Source of the DNA: Rhodocyclales bacterium
Lineage (GTDB): Bacteria > Pseudomonadota > Gammaproteobacteria > Burkholderiales > Rhodocyclaceae
DNA length: 38,106 nt
Reading direction: 5' to 3'
Assembly (NCBI GenBank): GCA_016235165.1
Contig: JACRLX010000029.1
Coordinates: forward strand, 1 to 38,106
Of this stretch, positions 1 through 9,494 are shown piece by piece; the first letter of the stretch is position 1, and every line of letters begins with the position of its first letter. The position numbers and the translations under genes are program-made. A model generated the notes under the pieces. It saw nothing but the letters and a program-made list of their open reading frames with translations. It ran no database searches and had not been told where the DNA came from.

Positions 1-141
1 AGGATCGAGGAACAGAAAGTCGGCGCTGGCAATACGGCGAAGAAGGCCCGTGCCACGCCGTCGGCGGCGCCAAGGGCCGCTCCCCGCCTCGCCCGCCAGC
101 TGGCTGCCCCGGTCGCCGAAGGCGATTTCGAGCGCTTCTGA
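1..141 (+). CDS. C-terminal tail of a probable methyl-accepting chemotaxis protein (partial)
   Basis: Frame 1 is open from the first base to a TGA at 139-141, giving 46 residues of a protein that starts outside the window. The visible part is a flexible Ala/Pro/Arg-rich linker ending in GDFERF. The last five residues, DFERF, fit the x-[HFYW]-x-x-[HFYW] pentapeptide found at the C-terminus of many chemoreceptors, where it tethers the CheR methyltransferase and CheB methylesterase. A disordered linker before the pentapeptide is also usual in that family. No signalling-domain sequence lies inside the window, so the identification rests on the tail alone. Composition and frame use match the neighbouring coding DNA. 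It could be any protein with a similar tail. Confidence 0.5.
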   Translation, partial: RIEEQKVGAGNTAKKARATPSAAPRAAPRLARQLAAPVAEGDFERF

Positions 142-149
142 CCCGGACC

Positions 150-155
150 AGGAGG
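150..155 (+). promoter_or_regulatory. Strong Shine-Dalgarno AGGAGG
   Basis: A perfect AGGAGG lies 6 nt before the ATG at 162 and 8 nt after the stop of the preceding gene. It is the best ribosome-binding site in the first kilobase. It serves a 28-codon reading frame rather than either candidate start of the kinase that follows. Confidence 0.6.
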
Positions 156-161
156 AAGACC

Positions 162-248
162 ATGACCCATCTCGAACATCAGGCCGCTGCCCCCTCCCAT
201 CGGGGCGGCATGCCGGCCTTCATTCGCGGTGTGTGCCGCACTACGTAG
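162..248 (+). CDS. Short 28-residue ORF (leader peptide or displaced gene start)
   Basis: ATG at 162 with an ideal ribosome-binding site opens a 28-codon frame that stops at TAG 246-248. The peptide begins MTHLEHQAAAPSHRG and has no recognisable domain. It overlaps the GTG at 229, the earliest possible start of the kinase frame, and is in a different frame. Two readings are possible. It may be a short upstream ORF whose terminating ribosomes reinitiate on the kinase start. Or it may be the original 5' end of the kinase (or of a lost gene), separated from the rest by a frameshift. The sequence alone does not decide. The strong ribosome-binding site is a direct observation; expression is inference. 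Confidence 0.35.
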   Translation: MTHLEHQAAAPSHRGGMPAFIRGVCRTT

Positions 249-291
249 CAACCGCAGCCGGTCGCGAAATCTACGAATTAACCCGGCGCGG

Positions 292-3200
292 ATGTACTGG
301 GAGAATCCACTGGTGCGCTGCGTCGCTGTCGCCGGCCTGTATTTCGCGCTGGCCCTGCTCGGCCTGCATACCAGCCTGCCGGGCAGCATTGCCGCCACGA
401 TCTGGCCTGCCGCCGGATTTGCCCTCGGCGTGGTACTGGTCTGGGGGCCGCGCTGCGCCGCCGGGGTGTACCTAGGTGCCTTGGGCAAGGATCTCTGGCT
501 GGGTGTTTCGCTCGGCGGCGCGCTGCTGAGCGCGCTCGGACCGCTGCTGCAGGTGCTGGCCGGCTACTGGCTGACGCGCGACCTGATAAGGCGCAAGTAT
601 CCGCTGCAGGAACGCGCCGACATCGTGCGCTTCCTGGTACTCGCCGGGCCGCTGTCCTGCCTGGTTTCGGCCAGCCTGGCCGCGGTCGTACTGCTCAAGG
701 GCGGCATGCTTCCGGCGCACCAGCTTGCCGGCCACTGGTTTACCTGGTGGTCGGGCGACGTGCTGGGCGTCACGCTGTTTGCCCCGTTGACGCTGCTGCT
801 GCTCCCCGGCGGGCCGCCGCTGCGAACGGTCAGCCGGACGGCGGTCGCCGCGCCGCTGCTGCTGGCTGCCACCGTGCTGGCTCCGCTGCACATCGCCTAC
901 GACCTGTACGAGGAGAACCGCGCCCGGCTGGACCTCGAACGGACGATGGATCAGGCATTCGACGGCTTCCATCCCGAGCTGCATCGGCATCTCGCCGCGC
1001 TGGAGAGCGTGGAGCGTTTCATCATCGCCAGCGAAACCGTGACAGGCGAAGAGTTCGCCGAATTCACCGGATCCATCCTGCGCCGTCCCGCGGTCCTCGC
1101 CGTGGAATGGCTGCCGCGCGTGCGGCAGGCGGAGCGCGCCGCCTTCGAGCGGGCGCCGGCCCGCGACGGGCGCGGCCGGGTGGAAATTGTCGAACGCGAT
1201 GCGAGCGGCGGCCTCGTGCGTGCCGGGCTGCGGGCGGAATATTTTCCGGTCGCCTTGGCCGAAGCCTTCCCCGGGGGGCAGGCTGAGCTCGGTGTCGACC
1301 GCGCGTCCGAGTCCTCGCGCCAGGCCGCCATGGCCCGCGCGCGCGACGGCGGCGCCATGGTGGCGGCCTTGCCCTTGCAGGTGCAGCCCGGCGGTCGGGC
1401 GGGAATCGTCGTCTTCCTGCCGGTCTACCGCCGCGGCTTCGAATCCGCGAAAGCCGACGCAACAGCCCGGCGCGAGGTGCTGCGCGGATTTGCGGCGATG
1501 GTCCTCGACCGGAAACAGTTGTTCGCTCCGCTCGCCGCCGACGCGGAAAAGCTGAACCTGAACTTCCGCGTCACCGATCTCGATCTTGCCGGTGCGGACG
1601 CGGTCCTGGGCGGCAACTGGCCCGAGAGCTTGCCGACCGATGCCCGCGCCGACCGGGGGCGTGTGCTGGAGGTGGCCGGGCGCCGTTGGCAACTGGAGAT
1701 GCGTGCCGCGATGCCATCCTGGCACGGCGCCGAAAGCGATGCCGGCAAGCTGCTGGACACGCTGCTGGTGCTGGTGGCGGTGATGATCAGCTTCGGCGTC
1801 CTCTCCGGCAACGGGCGTGCAGCGGTCCTCGCTGCCAGTGAGGGCCGTTTCCGCGGCTTGATGCAGAACCTCAACGGCATGGTCTATCGCTGCTGCAACG
1901 ACCCCGATTGGAGCGTCGAGTTCGCCAGCAAGGGCTGCCGCGAACTGCTCGGCCTGGAGCCGGAGGACCTCGCCGCCGGCCGGCCGACCTACGGCAGCCT
2001 GATTCATCCCGACGACAGCGCTCGCGTCTGGGATGAGGTTCAGGCGGCGCTGGCGCAGCGTCTGTCCTGGCGCATCGAATACCGCGTGCACCATGCCGAC
2101 GGCAACTGGCGCTGGGTGTGGGAACAAGGGGCCGGGGTATGGGACGGCCGGGGGGAGCTCAGCCATCTCGAAGGCTTCATTGCCGACATCGACGCGCGCA
2201 AGCGCGCCGAGCAGGCTTTGCGCGATGCGGCGGAGGAACTCGAGCAACGCGTCGAGGAGCGCACGCGCGACCTGGCCACCGCCAACGCCGCGCTGGCCCG
2301 CAGCGAACTGGCTACCCGGGCGCTGGTGGACAACCTGGTGGACTGCGTCATCAGCATCGACGACGAGGGCATCATCCAGTCCGCCAACCGCGCCGTGGAG
2401 AATGTCCTCGGTTACGGCGCCGCCGAACTCGTCGGCCGCAATGTCTCGCTGCTGATGATGCCGTCCGTCGCCGCGAGCCATGACGCTTATCTCGAAGGTT
2501 ATCGCCACGGCGGCGCGGCGCGCATCATCGGTGTCAGCCGCCAGGTCGAGGGCCGGCACAAGGATGGTTCGCCGATCGCGCTGGAGCTTTCCGTCAGCGA
2601 GTACTTCGTCGACGGCAGACGCTATTTCACCGGCATCCTGCGCGACATCCGCGATCGCCTGCGCGTGGTGCGGGAGCTGGAGCACGCGCGGCGCGATGCC
2701 GAACAGGCGAGCCAGGCGAAGTCGGCCTTCCTCGCCGTGATGAGCCACGAGATCCGCACGCCACTGAATGGCGTGATCGGCATGGTGGACGTCCTGCACC
2801 AGACCAGCCTCAAGGGCTACCAGGTGGAGATCGTCGACACCATCCGCGATTCGGCCTATTCCCTGCTGGGCATCATCGAGGACATCCTCGACTTTTCCAA
2901 GATCGAGGCCGGCCGGCTGGAGCTGGAACGGGAGCCGATGTCGGTCAGCGCGGTGCTGGTGCAGGTGTGCAAGATGCTCGACCACCTGGCGGCGAAGAAG
3001 GGGGTGGAACTCACCTTGTTCCTCGACCCGGAACTTCCCGCGCAGATCCTGGGCGATGCGCTGCGCCTGCGTCAGGTGCTGGTCAACCTGGCCAACAATG
3101 CGATCAAGTTTTCCAGCGGGATGCAGAGGGCGGGAAAGGTGTCGCTGCGGGCGCGACTGGGCTCTCGCGACAGCGCCGGCGCGACGGTCGAGTTCGAGGT

Positions 3201-4683
3201 GACCGACAACGGCATCGGCATGGATGAACTGACCCGGGCGCGCCTGTTCAGCGCCTTCACCCAGGCGGATGTCTCCACCACCCGGCGCTTTGGCGGCACC
3301 GGCCTGGGGCTGGCCATCGCCGCCAACCTGGCGCAGATCATGGGTGGCGAGATCACGGTACGCAGCGCCTTCGGTGCGGGCTCGACCTTCATCGCGCGGA
3401 TACCCTTCGTGCCGCTGCCGGAGCCTCCGGGCGCGAGCGCAATTGCGCCGCAGTTGGCCGGGCTGCACTGCATGGTGGTGGGCCACTCGCCGGGGCTCGC
3501 CGACGATCTGGTGGTCTATCTCGCCCATGCGGGCGCGGCGGTGGTGCAGGTGCCGGACCTGGCGCAGGCACGGGCAAAGCGTGGCGGTGCCAGTCTTGAG
3601 GTTTGGATCATCGATGCCCCCGAGACGGCACCGGCGGCGGATGAACTGCTGTTCGCCGCTGCGGTTCGGCCCCAACGGGACCTGCGCTTCGTGCTCATCG
3701 GTCGCGGTCAGCGGCGGACGCCGCGCTTGCAGGCCGGAGGCTGGGTCGCGGTAGATGCCAACGTGCTCGACCCGCGGACTTTCCTCGACGCGGTGGTGAT
3801 GGCCGCCGGGCAGCCCCCGCTGGAGGTGGCGAGCGATTCCGCGGCCGTTGTCGCCGCGGGCGCCGACGCGGGCGGGACGACGGGGAGGCATGCCGCGGCC
3901 GGAGCTTCGGTGCCCGCGGCACCGGGACGCCGGCCGCCCGTCCTGGTGGCCGAGGACAACGCGACCAACCAGAAGGTGATCCTGCGCCAGCTTGCCCTGC
4001 TGGGTTATGCGGCGGATGTCGCCGGCGATGGACTCGAGGCGCTGGAACTCTGGAAAAGCAACGATTACGCGCTGCTGCTGACCGACCTGCACATGCCGAG
4101 CATGGACGGGTACGAGCTGACCCTGGCGATCCGCGCGGCGGAAGGAGGCGCGCGGCGCCTGCCGATCATCGCGCTGACCGCCAACGCGCTCAAGGACGAG
4201 GCGGTGCGCTGCCGCGCGGTGGGCATGGACGACTACCTGAGCAAGCCGGTGAAGCTGGAGACGCTGGGTGAGCTGCTGCGCCGCTGGCTGGCGGTCGAGC
4301 CGGTCGCGGCGACGGCAGCGGTCGCCGTGGCGCCGGCGCCGACTCCCGCGGCGCTCGATGTCGGCGTACTGCGAGCGCTGGTGGGCGAAAACCCCGACGT
4401 GATCCGCGAGGTGCTGCAGGTGTTCCGTGCCAGTGCGACGTCGATCGCGGCCGAGCTTGCGGCGGCCTGCGCGGCCGGCGAGGCCGAGGCGGCGGCGCGC
4501 GCCGCGCACAAGCTGAAGTCGGCGGCGCGCGCGGCTGGAGCGCTGCCGCTCGGCGACATCTGTGCCGACATCGAGCATGCCGGAAGGTCGGGAGATCACG
4601 GCACCCTGGCCGCCCTGCTGGTGCGCTTCGAGCACGAAGTGGCGGTGGTGTGCGGCTTCCTCGACGCCATGCCGAATGGGTGA
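292..4683 (+). CDS. MASE1-CHASE-PAS-PAS hybrid sensor histidine kinase with receiver and Hpt
   Basis: Inner-membrane phosphorelay kinase of 1463 residues. In order: a multi-span MASE1-type region (about 7-210, with the WPAAGFALG motif), a periplasmic CHASE domain (about 217-390), a transmembrane helix (about 487-506), PAS (517-640), a coiled coil, PAS (673-792), HisKA with His819 in [14 protein letters not shown], an HATPase with the NNAIKF, DNGIGMD and GGTGLGLAI boxes, a degenerate receiver (1055-1173), a true receiver (1217-1333, Asp1265 in LTDLHMP) and Hpt (1353-1460, His1406 in HKLKSAAR). This is the His-Asp-His layout of BvgS/ArcB-type kinases. The ligand is unknown. The frame is open from GTG 229, which would add 21 basic residues; ATG 292 is chosen because it sits directly before the first membrane helix, though neither start has a good ribosome-binding site. 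The next kinase starts immediately after its stop. Confidence 0.93.
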   Translation: MYWENPLVRCVAVAGLYFALALLGLHTSLPGSIAATIWPAAGFALGVVLVWGPRCAAGVYLGALGKDLWLGVSLGGALLSALGPLLQVLAGYWLTRDLIRRKYPLQERADIVRFLVLAGPLSCLVSASLAAVVLLKGGMLPAHQLAGHWFTWWSGDVLGVTLFAPLTLLLLPGGPPLRTVSRTAVAAPLLLAATVLAPLHIAYDLYEENRARLDLERTMDQAFDGFHPELHRHLAALESVERFIIASETVTGEEFAEFTGSILRRPAVLAVEWLPRVRQAERAAFERAPARDGRGRVEIVERDASGGLVRAGLRAEYFPVALAEAFPGGQAELGVDRASESSRQAAMARARDGGAMVAALPLQVQPGGRAGIVVFLPVYRRGFESAKADATARREVLRGFAAMVLDRKQLFAPLAADAEKLNLNFRVTDLDLAGADAVLGGNWPESLPTDARADRGRVLEVAGRRWQLEMRAAMPSWHGAESDAGKLLDTLLVLVAVMISFGVLSGNGRAAVLAASEGRFRGLMQNLNGMVYRCCNDPDWSVEFASKGCRELLGLEPEDLAAGRPTYGSLIHPDDSARVWDEVQAALAQRLSWRIEYRVHHADGNWRWVWEQGAGVWDGRGELSHLEGFIADIDARKRAEQALRDAAEELEQRVEERTRDLATANAALARSELATRALVDNLVDCVISIDDEGIIQSANRAVENVLGYGAAELVGRNVSLLMMPSVAASHDAYLEGYRHGGAARIIGVSRQVEGRHKDGSPIALELSVSEYFVDGRRYFTGILRDIRDRLRVVRELEHARRDAEQASQAKSAFLAVMSHEIRTPLNGVIGMVDVLHQTSLKGYQVEIVDTIRDSAYSLLGIIEDILDFSKIEAGRLELEREPMSVSAVLVQVCKMLDHLAAKKGVELTLFLDPELPAQILGDALRLRQVLVNLANNAIKFSSGMQRAGKVSLRARLGSRDSAGATVEFEVTDNGIGMDELTRARLFSAFTQADVSTTRRFGGTGLGLAIAANLAQIMGGEITVRSAFGAGSTFIARIPFVPLPEPPGASAIAPQLAGLHCMVVGHSPGLADDLVVYLAHAGAAVVQVPDLAQARAKRGGASLEVWIIDAPETAPAADELLFAAAVRPQRDLRFVLIGRGQRRTPRLQAGGWVAVDANVLDPRTFLDAVVMAAGQPPLEVASDSAAVVAAGADAGGTTGRHAAAGASVPAAPGRRPPVLVAEDNATNQKVILRQLALLGYAADVAGDGLEALELWKSNDYALLLTDLHMPSMDGYELTLAIRAAEGGARRLPIIALTANALKDEAVRCRAVGMDDYLSKPVKLETLGELLRRWLAVEPVAATAAVAVAPAPTPAALDVGVLRALVGENPDVIREVLQVFRASATSIAAELAAACAAGEAEAAARAAHKLKSAARAAGALPLGDICADIEHAGRSGDHGTLAALLVRFEHEVAVVCGFLDAMPNG

Positions 4684-7600
4684 ATGCGAAATGCGCGAAC
4701 CGGCAATCGAACCATCAGCCGCAAGTGGACCGCCGGCCCGGGCCGGCAGGGGGCTGGGGTGACGATCGACTGGGACATCCAACTGCTGCTGCTCAGCGTG
4801 CTGATCGCCGTGATCGGCTCGCTCCTGGTGCAGCTTGAACGGGGGCGCCTGGGTCGACGGCTGGCCGACTCGAAGCGCTTCACGCATGCCACGATCGACG
4901 CCCTGAGCACCCACATCGCCGTGCTCGAAGATACCGGCGTCATCCTCCTCGCCAATCGCGCCTGGCGCGAGTTTGCCGAGCAGAACGGACTGTCGGCGGC
5001 GCAGGTGGACAAGGGTGTGAATTATCTCGACATATGCGACCGGGCGGCGGCGCAGGGCGTCGCCGATGCCGCCATGGCCGCCGGGCTGATCCGCGAGCTG
5101 GTGGCCGGACGACGCGAGGAGGGCGTGTTCGAGTATCCCTGCCATTCGCCTGGGGAGCAGCGCTGGTTCCTGTTCCGCGCCACCTGCTTCGAGACCGCCG
5201 GCCTGCGCTGCGTGGTCGTGTCGCACGTCAACATCACGGCGCGCAAGGAGGTCGAGCTGGCGCTGCGGCAGAGCGAATCCAGCATGCGCACCCTGCTCGA
5301 TTCCATGCTCGAGGGCTGCCAGATCGTCGGTTTCGACTGGCGCTACCGCTACATCAACCGGGCCGCCGAGCTACACAACCGGCGACCGAGGGAACAGTTT
5401 CTGGGCAGGACCGTGGGCGAATGCTGGCCGGGGGTGGACGAGCGCGAGATCCATGCGCGGCAGAAAAGCTGCCTGGAGCAGCGTCTCACGCATCAGTTCG
5501 ATACCCGCCTGCGGTTTCCGGACGGTGGCACCGGCTGGTTCCGCCTGATCTTCCAGCCGGTGGCCGAGGGCATGGCGATCTATTCGCAGGACATACAGGA
5601 GCGCGAGTTGACCGGGCGTGCGCTGCGGGCCCTGGCCTCCGACAAGTCGGGCGAGGCCTTCCTGCAGCATGTGACGCTGTCGCTGGCCGAGCTGCTCGAC
5701 GTCGAGTTCGCCTTCATCGGCGAGGTCGATGCCGCCGGCCTCGGGGTCACCACGCGCGCCCTGTGCGCCGACGGCAGCCTGGTCGCGAATTTTTCCTACG
5801 ACCTGGCCGGAACCCCCTGCGAAGGCGTGGTCGGCAAGGACCTGCGCCTGTTTCCGGCGGGCGTGCAAGGGGCATATCCCGCCGACGTCCTGCTGGCGCA
5901 GATGGGTATCGAATCCTACTCGGCGACGCCGCTCTGGAGCGCGGCGCACTCGCCGCTGGGACTGGTTGGCATCATGTCGCGCCGGGCCCTGGAAAACATC
6001 GAGGCGGTGAAGACCCTGCTGCAGTTGATGGCCATCCGCATCGGCGCGGAACTGGAACGCGAGCGGGCCGAGGAAACGCTGCGACTGCTCAATCTGGAAC
6101 TGGAAGCCAAGGTCGAGGCCCGCACCGCCGACCTGCAACAGGCGCGGATCGAGGCCGAGCATGCCAGCCAGGCCAAGTCTGCCTTCCTCGCCGCGATGAG
6201 CCACGAGATCCGCACGCCGATGAACGGCGTGATCGGCATGGTCGACGTACTGCAGCAGACGCGGCTCGAAGGGCAGCAGGTGGAGATCGTGGACACCATC
6301 CGGGATTCGGCCTATTCCCTGCTGGGCATCATCGAGGACATTCTCGATTTCTCGAAAATCGAGGCCGGGCGGCTGGAACTGGAACAGGAAGCGATTTCCC
6401 CCAGCCAGGTGGTGGCCCAGGTCTGCAAGATGCTCGACCAGTTGGCGGCGAGGAAACGGGTCGAGCTGCGCTTGTTCGTCGACCCTGCAATACCCGCGGA
6501 AGTCCTCGGCGACCATCTGCGCCTGCGCCAGATCCTGGTCAATCTCACCAACAACGCGATCAAGTTCTGCGGCGGCGGCGAACGGCCGGGCAGGGTGTCG
6601 CTGCGCGCGAAGCTGGTGGCGCGCGATGCCGGGCACGTCGGCGTCGAATTTGCGGTGAGCGACAACGGCATAGGCATGGACGAGCAGACACTGGCAGGCC
6701 TGTTCACGCCTTTCAGCCAGGCAGACATCTCCACCACCCGGCGCTTCGGCGGCACCGGCCTGGGCCTGGCCATCTCCCACCACCTGCTGCAGTTGATGGG
6801 GGGGGCGATCGCGGTGGAAAGCCAGCCGGGCCGCGGGTCCACCTTCACCATTCGCCTGCCCTTCAAGCTGCTGCCGGCGGCCGCCGATGCCGAGGATCAA
6901 GCCGTGCCGGTGCGGGGCCTGCACTGTGTCGTCATCGGCGACGGGCACAGCCTGGCCGACGACCTGGCTGCCTACCTGGCCCACGCTGGGGCCGGCGTCG
7001 CGCGGGAGACGGACCTGCTCGCCGCCACGGGCCGGCGCGACCCGCCGGGCCTTGCGGTATGGGTGGTCGATGCCGGCGACACCGGGCTGCCCCGCGGCGC
7101 GCTTGACCGCATCGCCGCTGCCCGTCCGGCCGAGGACCTGCGCGTCGTGGTGATCGGACGCGGCCAGCGGCGCAAGCCGCGAATCGAAAACGCGAACCTG
7201 GTGCTGGTGGACGGCAACCTGCTCGAGCGCGAGACCCTGCTGTGGACGGTGGCCGCTGCCGCCGGGCGGGTGGCTGCGGAATCGACCCGGTCTGCCCCGG
7301 CCGGCGAAACCGTGGTCGCCGTGAGTCGACCGTCACGCGACGAGGCCCGGCGGCTGGGTCGTTTGATCCTGGTCGCCGAGGACAACCAGACCAACCAGAA
7401 GGTGATCCAGAGGCAGTTGGCCCTGCTCGGCCACGCGGCCCACATCGCCGAGGACGGGCTCAAGGCCTTCGATGCCTGGGCCAGCGGCGATTTTGCGCTG
7501 CTGCTGACCGACCTGCACATGCCGCACATGGACGGCTATGAACTGGCCGCCACCATCCGCGCCAGGGAAACCGGCGATCGCCGCCTGCCGATCATTGCGC

Positions 7601-8163
7601 TGACCGCCAATGCGCTGGCCGGCGAAGCGGAGCGTTGCCGCGAAGCGGGCATGGACGACTATCTGAGCAAGCCGGTGGCACTGGAGAAGCTGAAGACCGT
7701 GCTCGCCAGATGGATGCCGGCGGCAAGCGACCCTCCGTGTGGCCCCGCTGATGCGCCGGTCGCCGGCCGCGATCCGATGCCAGCCGTGACCGCCTCCGCC
7801 AAGTCGGCAGGCCGCGGCACGGTAGCGGCACTCGACATACGCGTGCTGGAAGGCCTGGTCGGCGACGACCCGCCGACGATACGCAGCCTGCTGGCCAGCT
7901 TCGCCGACAGCGCCGACGCGATCGCCGCCGAGATGCGCAGCGCCTGCCATGGCGGCGACCTTGCCGCCGCCGGCATGGCGGCCCACAAGCTCAAGTCGGC
8001 GGCGCGTTCGGTGGGGGCCCTGGCGCTGGGCGAGTCCTGTGCGCGACTGGAGGCCAGCAGCAGGAGCGGCGACGCCGAGGCATTGCCGAGGCTGCTGGCC
8101 GAGTTCGAACGGGAGCTGGCGGCCGTCGCCGTGCAGCTCGATGCCTTGCAACTCGCATGTTGA
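4684..8163 (+). CDS. TM-PAS-PAS-GAF hybrid sensor histidine kinase with receiver and Hpt
   Basis: A 1159-residue hybrid kinase whose ATG directly abuts the TGA of the preceding kinase, so translation is probably coupled. One N-terminal membrane helix (about 31-50) is followed by PAS (66-189), PAS (196-306), GAF (323-459), a coiled coil, HisKA with His507 in [14 protein letters not shown], HATPase ([22 protein letters not shown]), a degenerate receiver (743-859), a receiver with Asp943 in LTDLHMP, and Hpt with His1101 in HKLKSAAR. From HisKA onward it closely matches the upstream kinase at protein and DNA level, while the sensor halves are unrelated, which suggests duplication with sensor exchange. 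An alternative GTG start at 4759 has an AGGGGG at 4748-4753 and would place the membrane helix right at the N-terminus. The stimulus is unknown. Confidence 0.93.
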   Translation: MRNARTGNRTISRKWTAGPGRQGAGVTIDWDIQLLLLSVLIAVIGSLLVQLERGRLGRRLADSKRFTHATIDALSTHIAVLEDTGVILLANRAWREFAEQNGLSAAQVDKGVNYLDICDRAAAQGVADAAMAAGLIRELVAGRREEGVFEYPCHSPGEQRWFLFRATCFETAGLRCVVVSHVNITARKEVELALRQSESSMRTLLDSMLEGCQIVGFDWRYRYINRAAELHNRRPREQFLGRTVGECWPGVDEREIHARQKSCLEQRLTHQFDTRLRFPDGGTGWFRLIFQPVAEGMAIYSQDIQERELTGRALRALASDKSGEAFLQHVTLSLAELLDVEFAFIGEVDAAGLGVTTRALCADGSLVANFSYDLAGTPCEGVVGKDLRLFPAGVQGAYPADVLLAQMGIESYSATPLWSAAHSPLGLVGIMSRRALENIEAVKTLLQLMAIRIGAELERERAEETLRLLNLELEAKVEARTADLQQARIEAEHASQAKSAFLAAMSHEIRTPMNGVIGMVDVLQQTRLEGQQVEIVDTIRDSAYSLLGIIEDILDFSKIEAGRLELEQEAISPSQVVAQVCKMLDQLAARKRVELRLFVDPAIPAEVLGDHLRLRQILVNLTNNAIKFCGGGERPGRVSLRAKLVARDAGHVGVEFAVSDNGIGMDEQTLAGLFTPFSQADISTTRRFGGTGLGLAISHHLLQLMGGAIAVESQPGRGSTFTIRLPFKLLPAAADAEDQAVPVRGLHCVVIGDGHSLADDLAAYLAHAGAGVARETDLLAATGRRDPPGLAVWVVDAGDTGLPRGALDRIAAARPAEDLRVVVIGRGQRRKPRIENANLVLVDGNLLERETLLWTVAAAAGRVAAESTRSAPAGETVVAVSRPSRDEARRLGRLILVAEDNQTNQKVIQRQLALLGHAAHIAEDGLKAFDAWASGDFALLLTDLHMPHMDGYELAATIRARETGDRRLPIIALTANALAGEAERCREAGMDDYLSKPVALEKLKTVLARWMPAASDPPCGPADAPVAGRDPMPAVTASAKSAGRGTVAALDIRVLEGLVGDDPPTIRSLLASFADSADAIAAEMRSACHGGDLAAAGMAAHKLKSAARSVGALALGESCARLEASSRSGDAEALPRLLAEFERELAAVAVQLDALQLAC

Positions 8164-8213
8164 TGCGGCAACTGCCGGACTGACCGTACGACAACATCAA
8201 GAGGAAAACAACG

Positions 8214-9452
8214 ATGCCAAATAAGCCGACAGTCAAAATCATGCTGCTCGACGACGAGCCCTTCATGCTCAGGCTGCTCGCCCGTCAGCTCGAGAACCTC
8301 GGCTTCACAAGCCTGTTTCCGCATGCCAGTGGCGCCGCGGCGCTGGAGGCCATCGCCCATCCCGCCGGGGCGCCGGAACTGATCCTGCTCGACCTCAACA
8401 TGCCGGAAATGGACGGCATCGAGTTCGTGCGCCATCTGGTCGAGCAGCGTTACACGGGCAGCCTGATCCTGATCAGTGGCGAGGACGAACGCATGCTGGC
8501 GTCCGCCAGCAAGCTGGTGCAGGCGCACCGCATCGACGTGCTCGGGCACCTGCACAAACCCGTGCAGACCGAGGCGCTGGCCTGCCTGCTGGCCAGTTGG
8601 CAACCCTCGCTGCGTGGCGCAGGCCAGGTCCGGCGCAAAGCCTATGGCGCCGATGCCGTGCGTGCCGCGATCGCCAATGGCGAGCTGGTTAATTACTACC
8701 AGCCCAAGGTGGTGGTCGGCGATGGCCGGGTGGTTGGCGTCGAGACCCTGGTGCGCTGGCGGCACCCGACGGATGGCCTGGTCTATCCCGACCAGTTCAT
8801 CGCCGTCGCGGAAGCTAACGGCCTGATCGATGACCTGACGCACGCCGTTCTGCGCGAAGCCCTGGCGCAGTCGCGCCGCTGGGCCGACGCGGGTCTGCCG
8901 CTGAAAGTGGCGATCAACGTCTCGATGGACAACCTGCGCTCGCTCGACTTCGCCGACTTCGTTTCCCGCGAAGCGGCCTCGGCCGGCGTGTCTCCCGCCG
9001 ACATCGTGCTCGAGGTGACCGAAAGCCGGCTGATGACCGACCTGCGCGTGCCGCTCGAAATACTCACACGGCTGCGCCTGAGGCGCTTCCGCTTGTCGAT
9101 AGACGACTTCGGTACCGGGCATTCTTCCCTGGTCCAGTTGCGCGACATCCCTTTCGACGAACTCAAGATCGACCGCAGTTTTGTGCATCACGCCTATGCC
9201 GATCCGACCTTGCGCGCGATTTTCGAAGCCAACCTGAGCCTGGCGCGCCAATTGGGCATCGAAGTGGTCGCCGAGGGCGTGGAGGACGACGCCGACTGGA
9301 ATTTCCTGCGCGAAACCGGCTGCGACATGACACAGGGCTACTTCATCGCCCGCCCGATGCCGGCACCCGACCTGCCGGGGTGGATCGATACCTGGCGGAC
9401 ACGGCTGTCCCCCCGGACCGCAACGGAGCTGGCGGGCGCGATCGCGCCCTGA
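8214..9452 (+). CDS. Receiver-EAL response regulator, c-di-GMP phosphodiesterase
   Basis: This 412-residue protein joins a receiver (about 5-125, Asp60 in LLDLNMPEMDG) to an EAL domain (about 145-395). EAL domains hydrolyse cyclic-di-GMP to pGpG. The motif residues needed for activity are visible: the glutamate of the EAL position (here ETL), Asn in INVS, Glu in EVTES, the DD pair in DDFGTG, Lys in ELKIDRSF, Glu in AEGVE and Gln in TQGYF. An active enzyme is therefore expected. A purine-rich AAGAGGAAA precedes the ATG. It lies 50 nt after two Hpt-bearing kinases on the same strand, so it is their likely phosphorylation target (inference). No GGDEF domain is present, so it should lower c-di-GMP, favouring motility over attachment. 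Confidence 0.93.
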   Translation: MPNKPTVKIMLLDDEPFMLRLLARQLENLGFTSLFPHASGAAALEAIAHPAGAPELILLDLNMPEMDGIEFVRHLVEQRYTGSLILISGEDERMLASASKLVQAHRIDVLGHLHKPVQTEALACLLASWQPSLRGAGQVRRKAYGADAVRAAIANGELVNYYQPKVVVGDGRVVGVETLVRWRHPTDGLVYPDQFIAVAEANGLIDDLTHAVLREALAQSRRWADAGLPLKVAINVSMDNLRSLDFADFVSREAASAGVSPADIVLEVTESRLMTDLRVPLEILTRLRLRRFRLSIDDFGTGHSSLVQLRDIPFDELKIDRSFVHHAYADPTLRAIFEANLSLARQLGIEVVAEGVEDDADWNFLRETGCDMTQGYFIARPMPAPDLPGWIDTWRTRLSPRTATELAGAIAP

Positions 9453-9494
9453 GACCGCCGGGGCTTTCGGCCGCGGCGCGAGCCAGGGCGAGGC

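Noticed and set aside
50-475. Plus-strand 141-codon ORF over the chemoreceptor tail and kinase start
   Set aside because: The product is Pro/Arg/Ser-rich and out of frame with the kinase, whose membrane domain is clear.
472-5226. Very long minus-strand open frame opposite the tandem kinases
   Set aside because: Its product is low-complexity, rich in Arg, His, Gln and Gly, with no domain. It is the antisense shadow of GC-rich coding DNA.
5371-6984. Minus-strand open frame opposite the second hybrid kinase
   Set aside because: Low-complexity antisense reading of a clear kinase gene; no domain.
8640-9380. EAL domain considered degenerate because the motif reads ETL
   Set aside because: The catalytic glutamate is kept and all other metal and catalytic residues are present; ETL is a tolerated variant.
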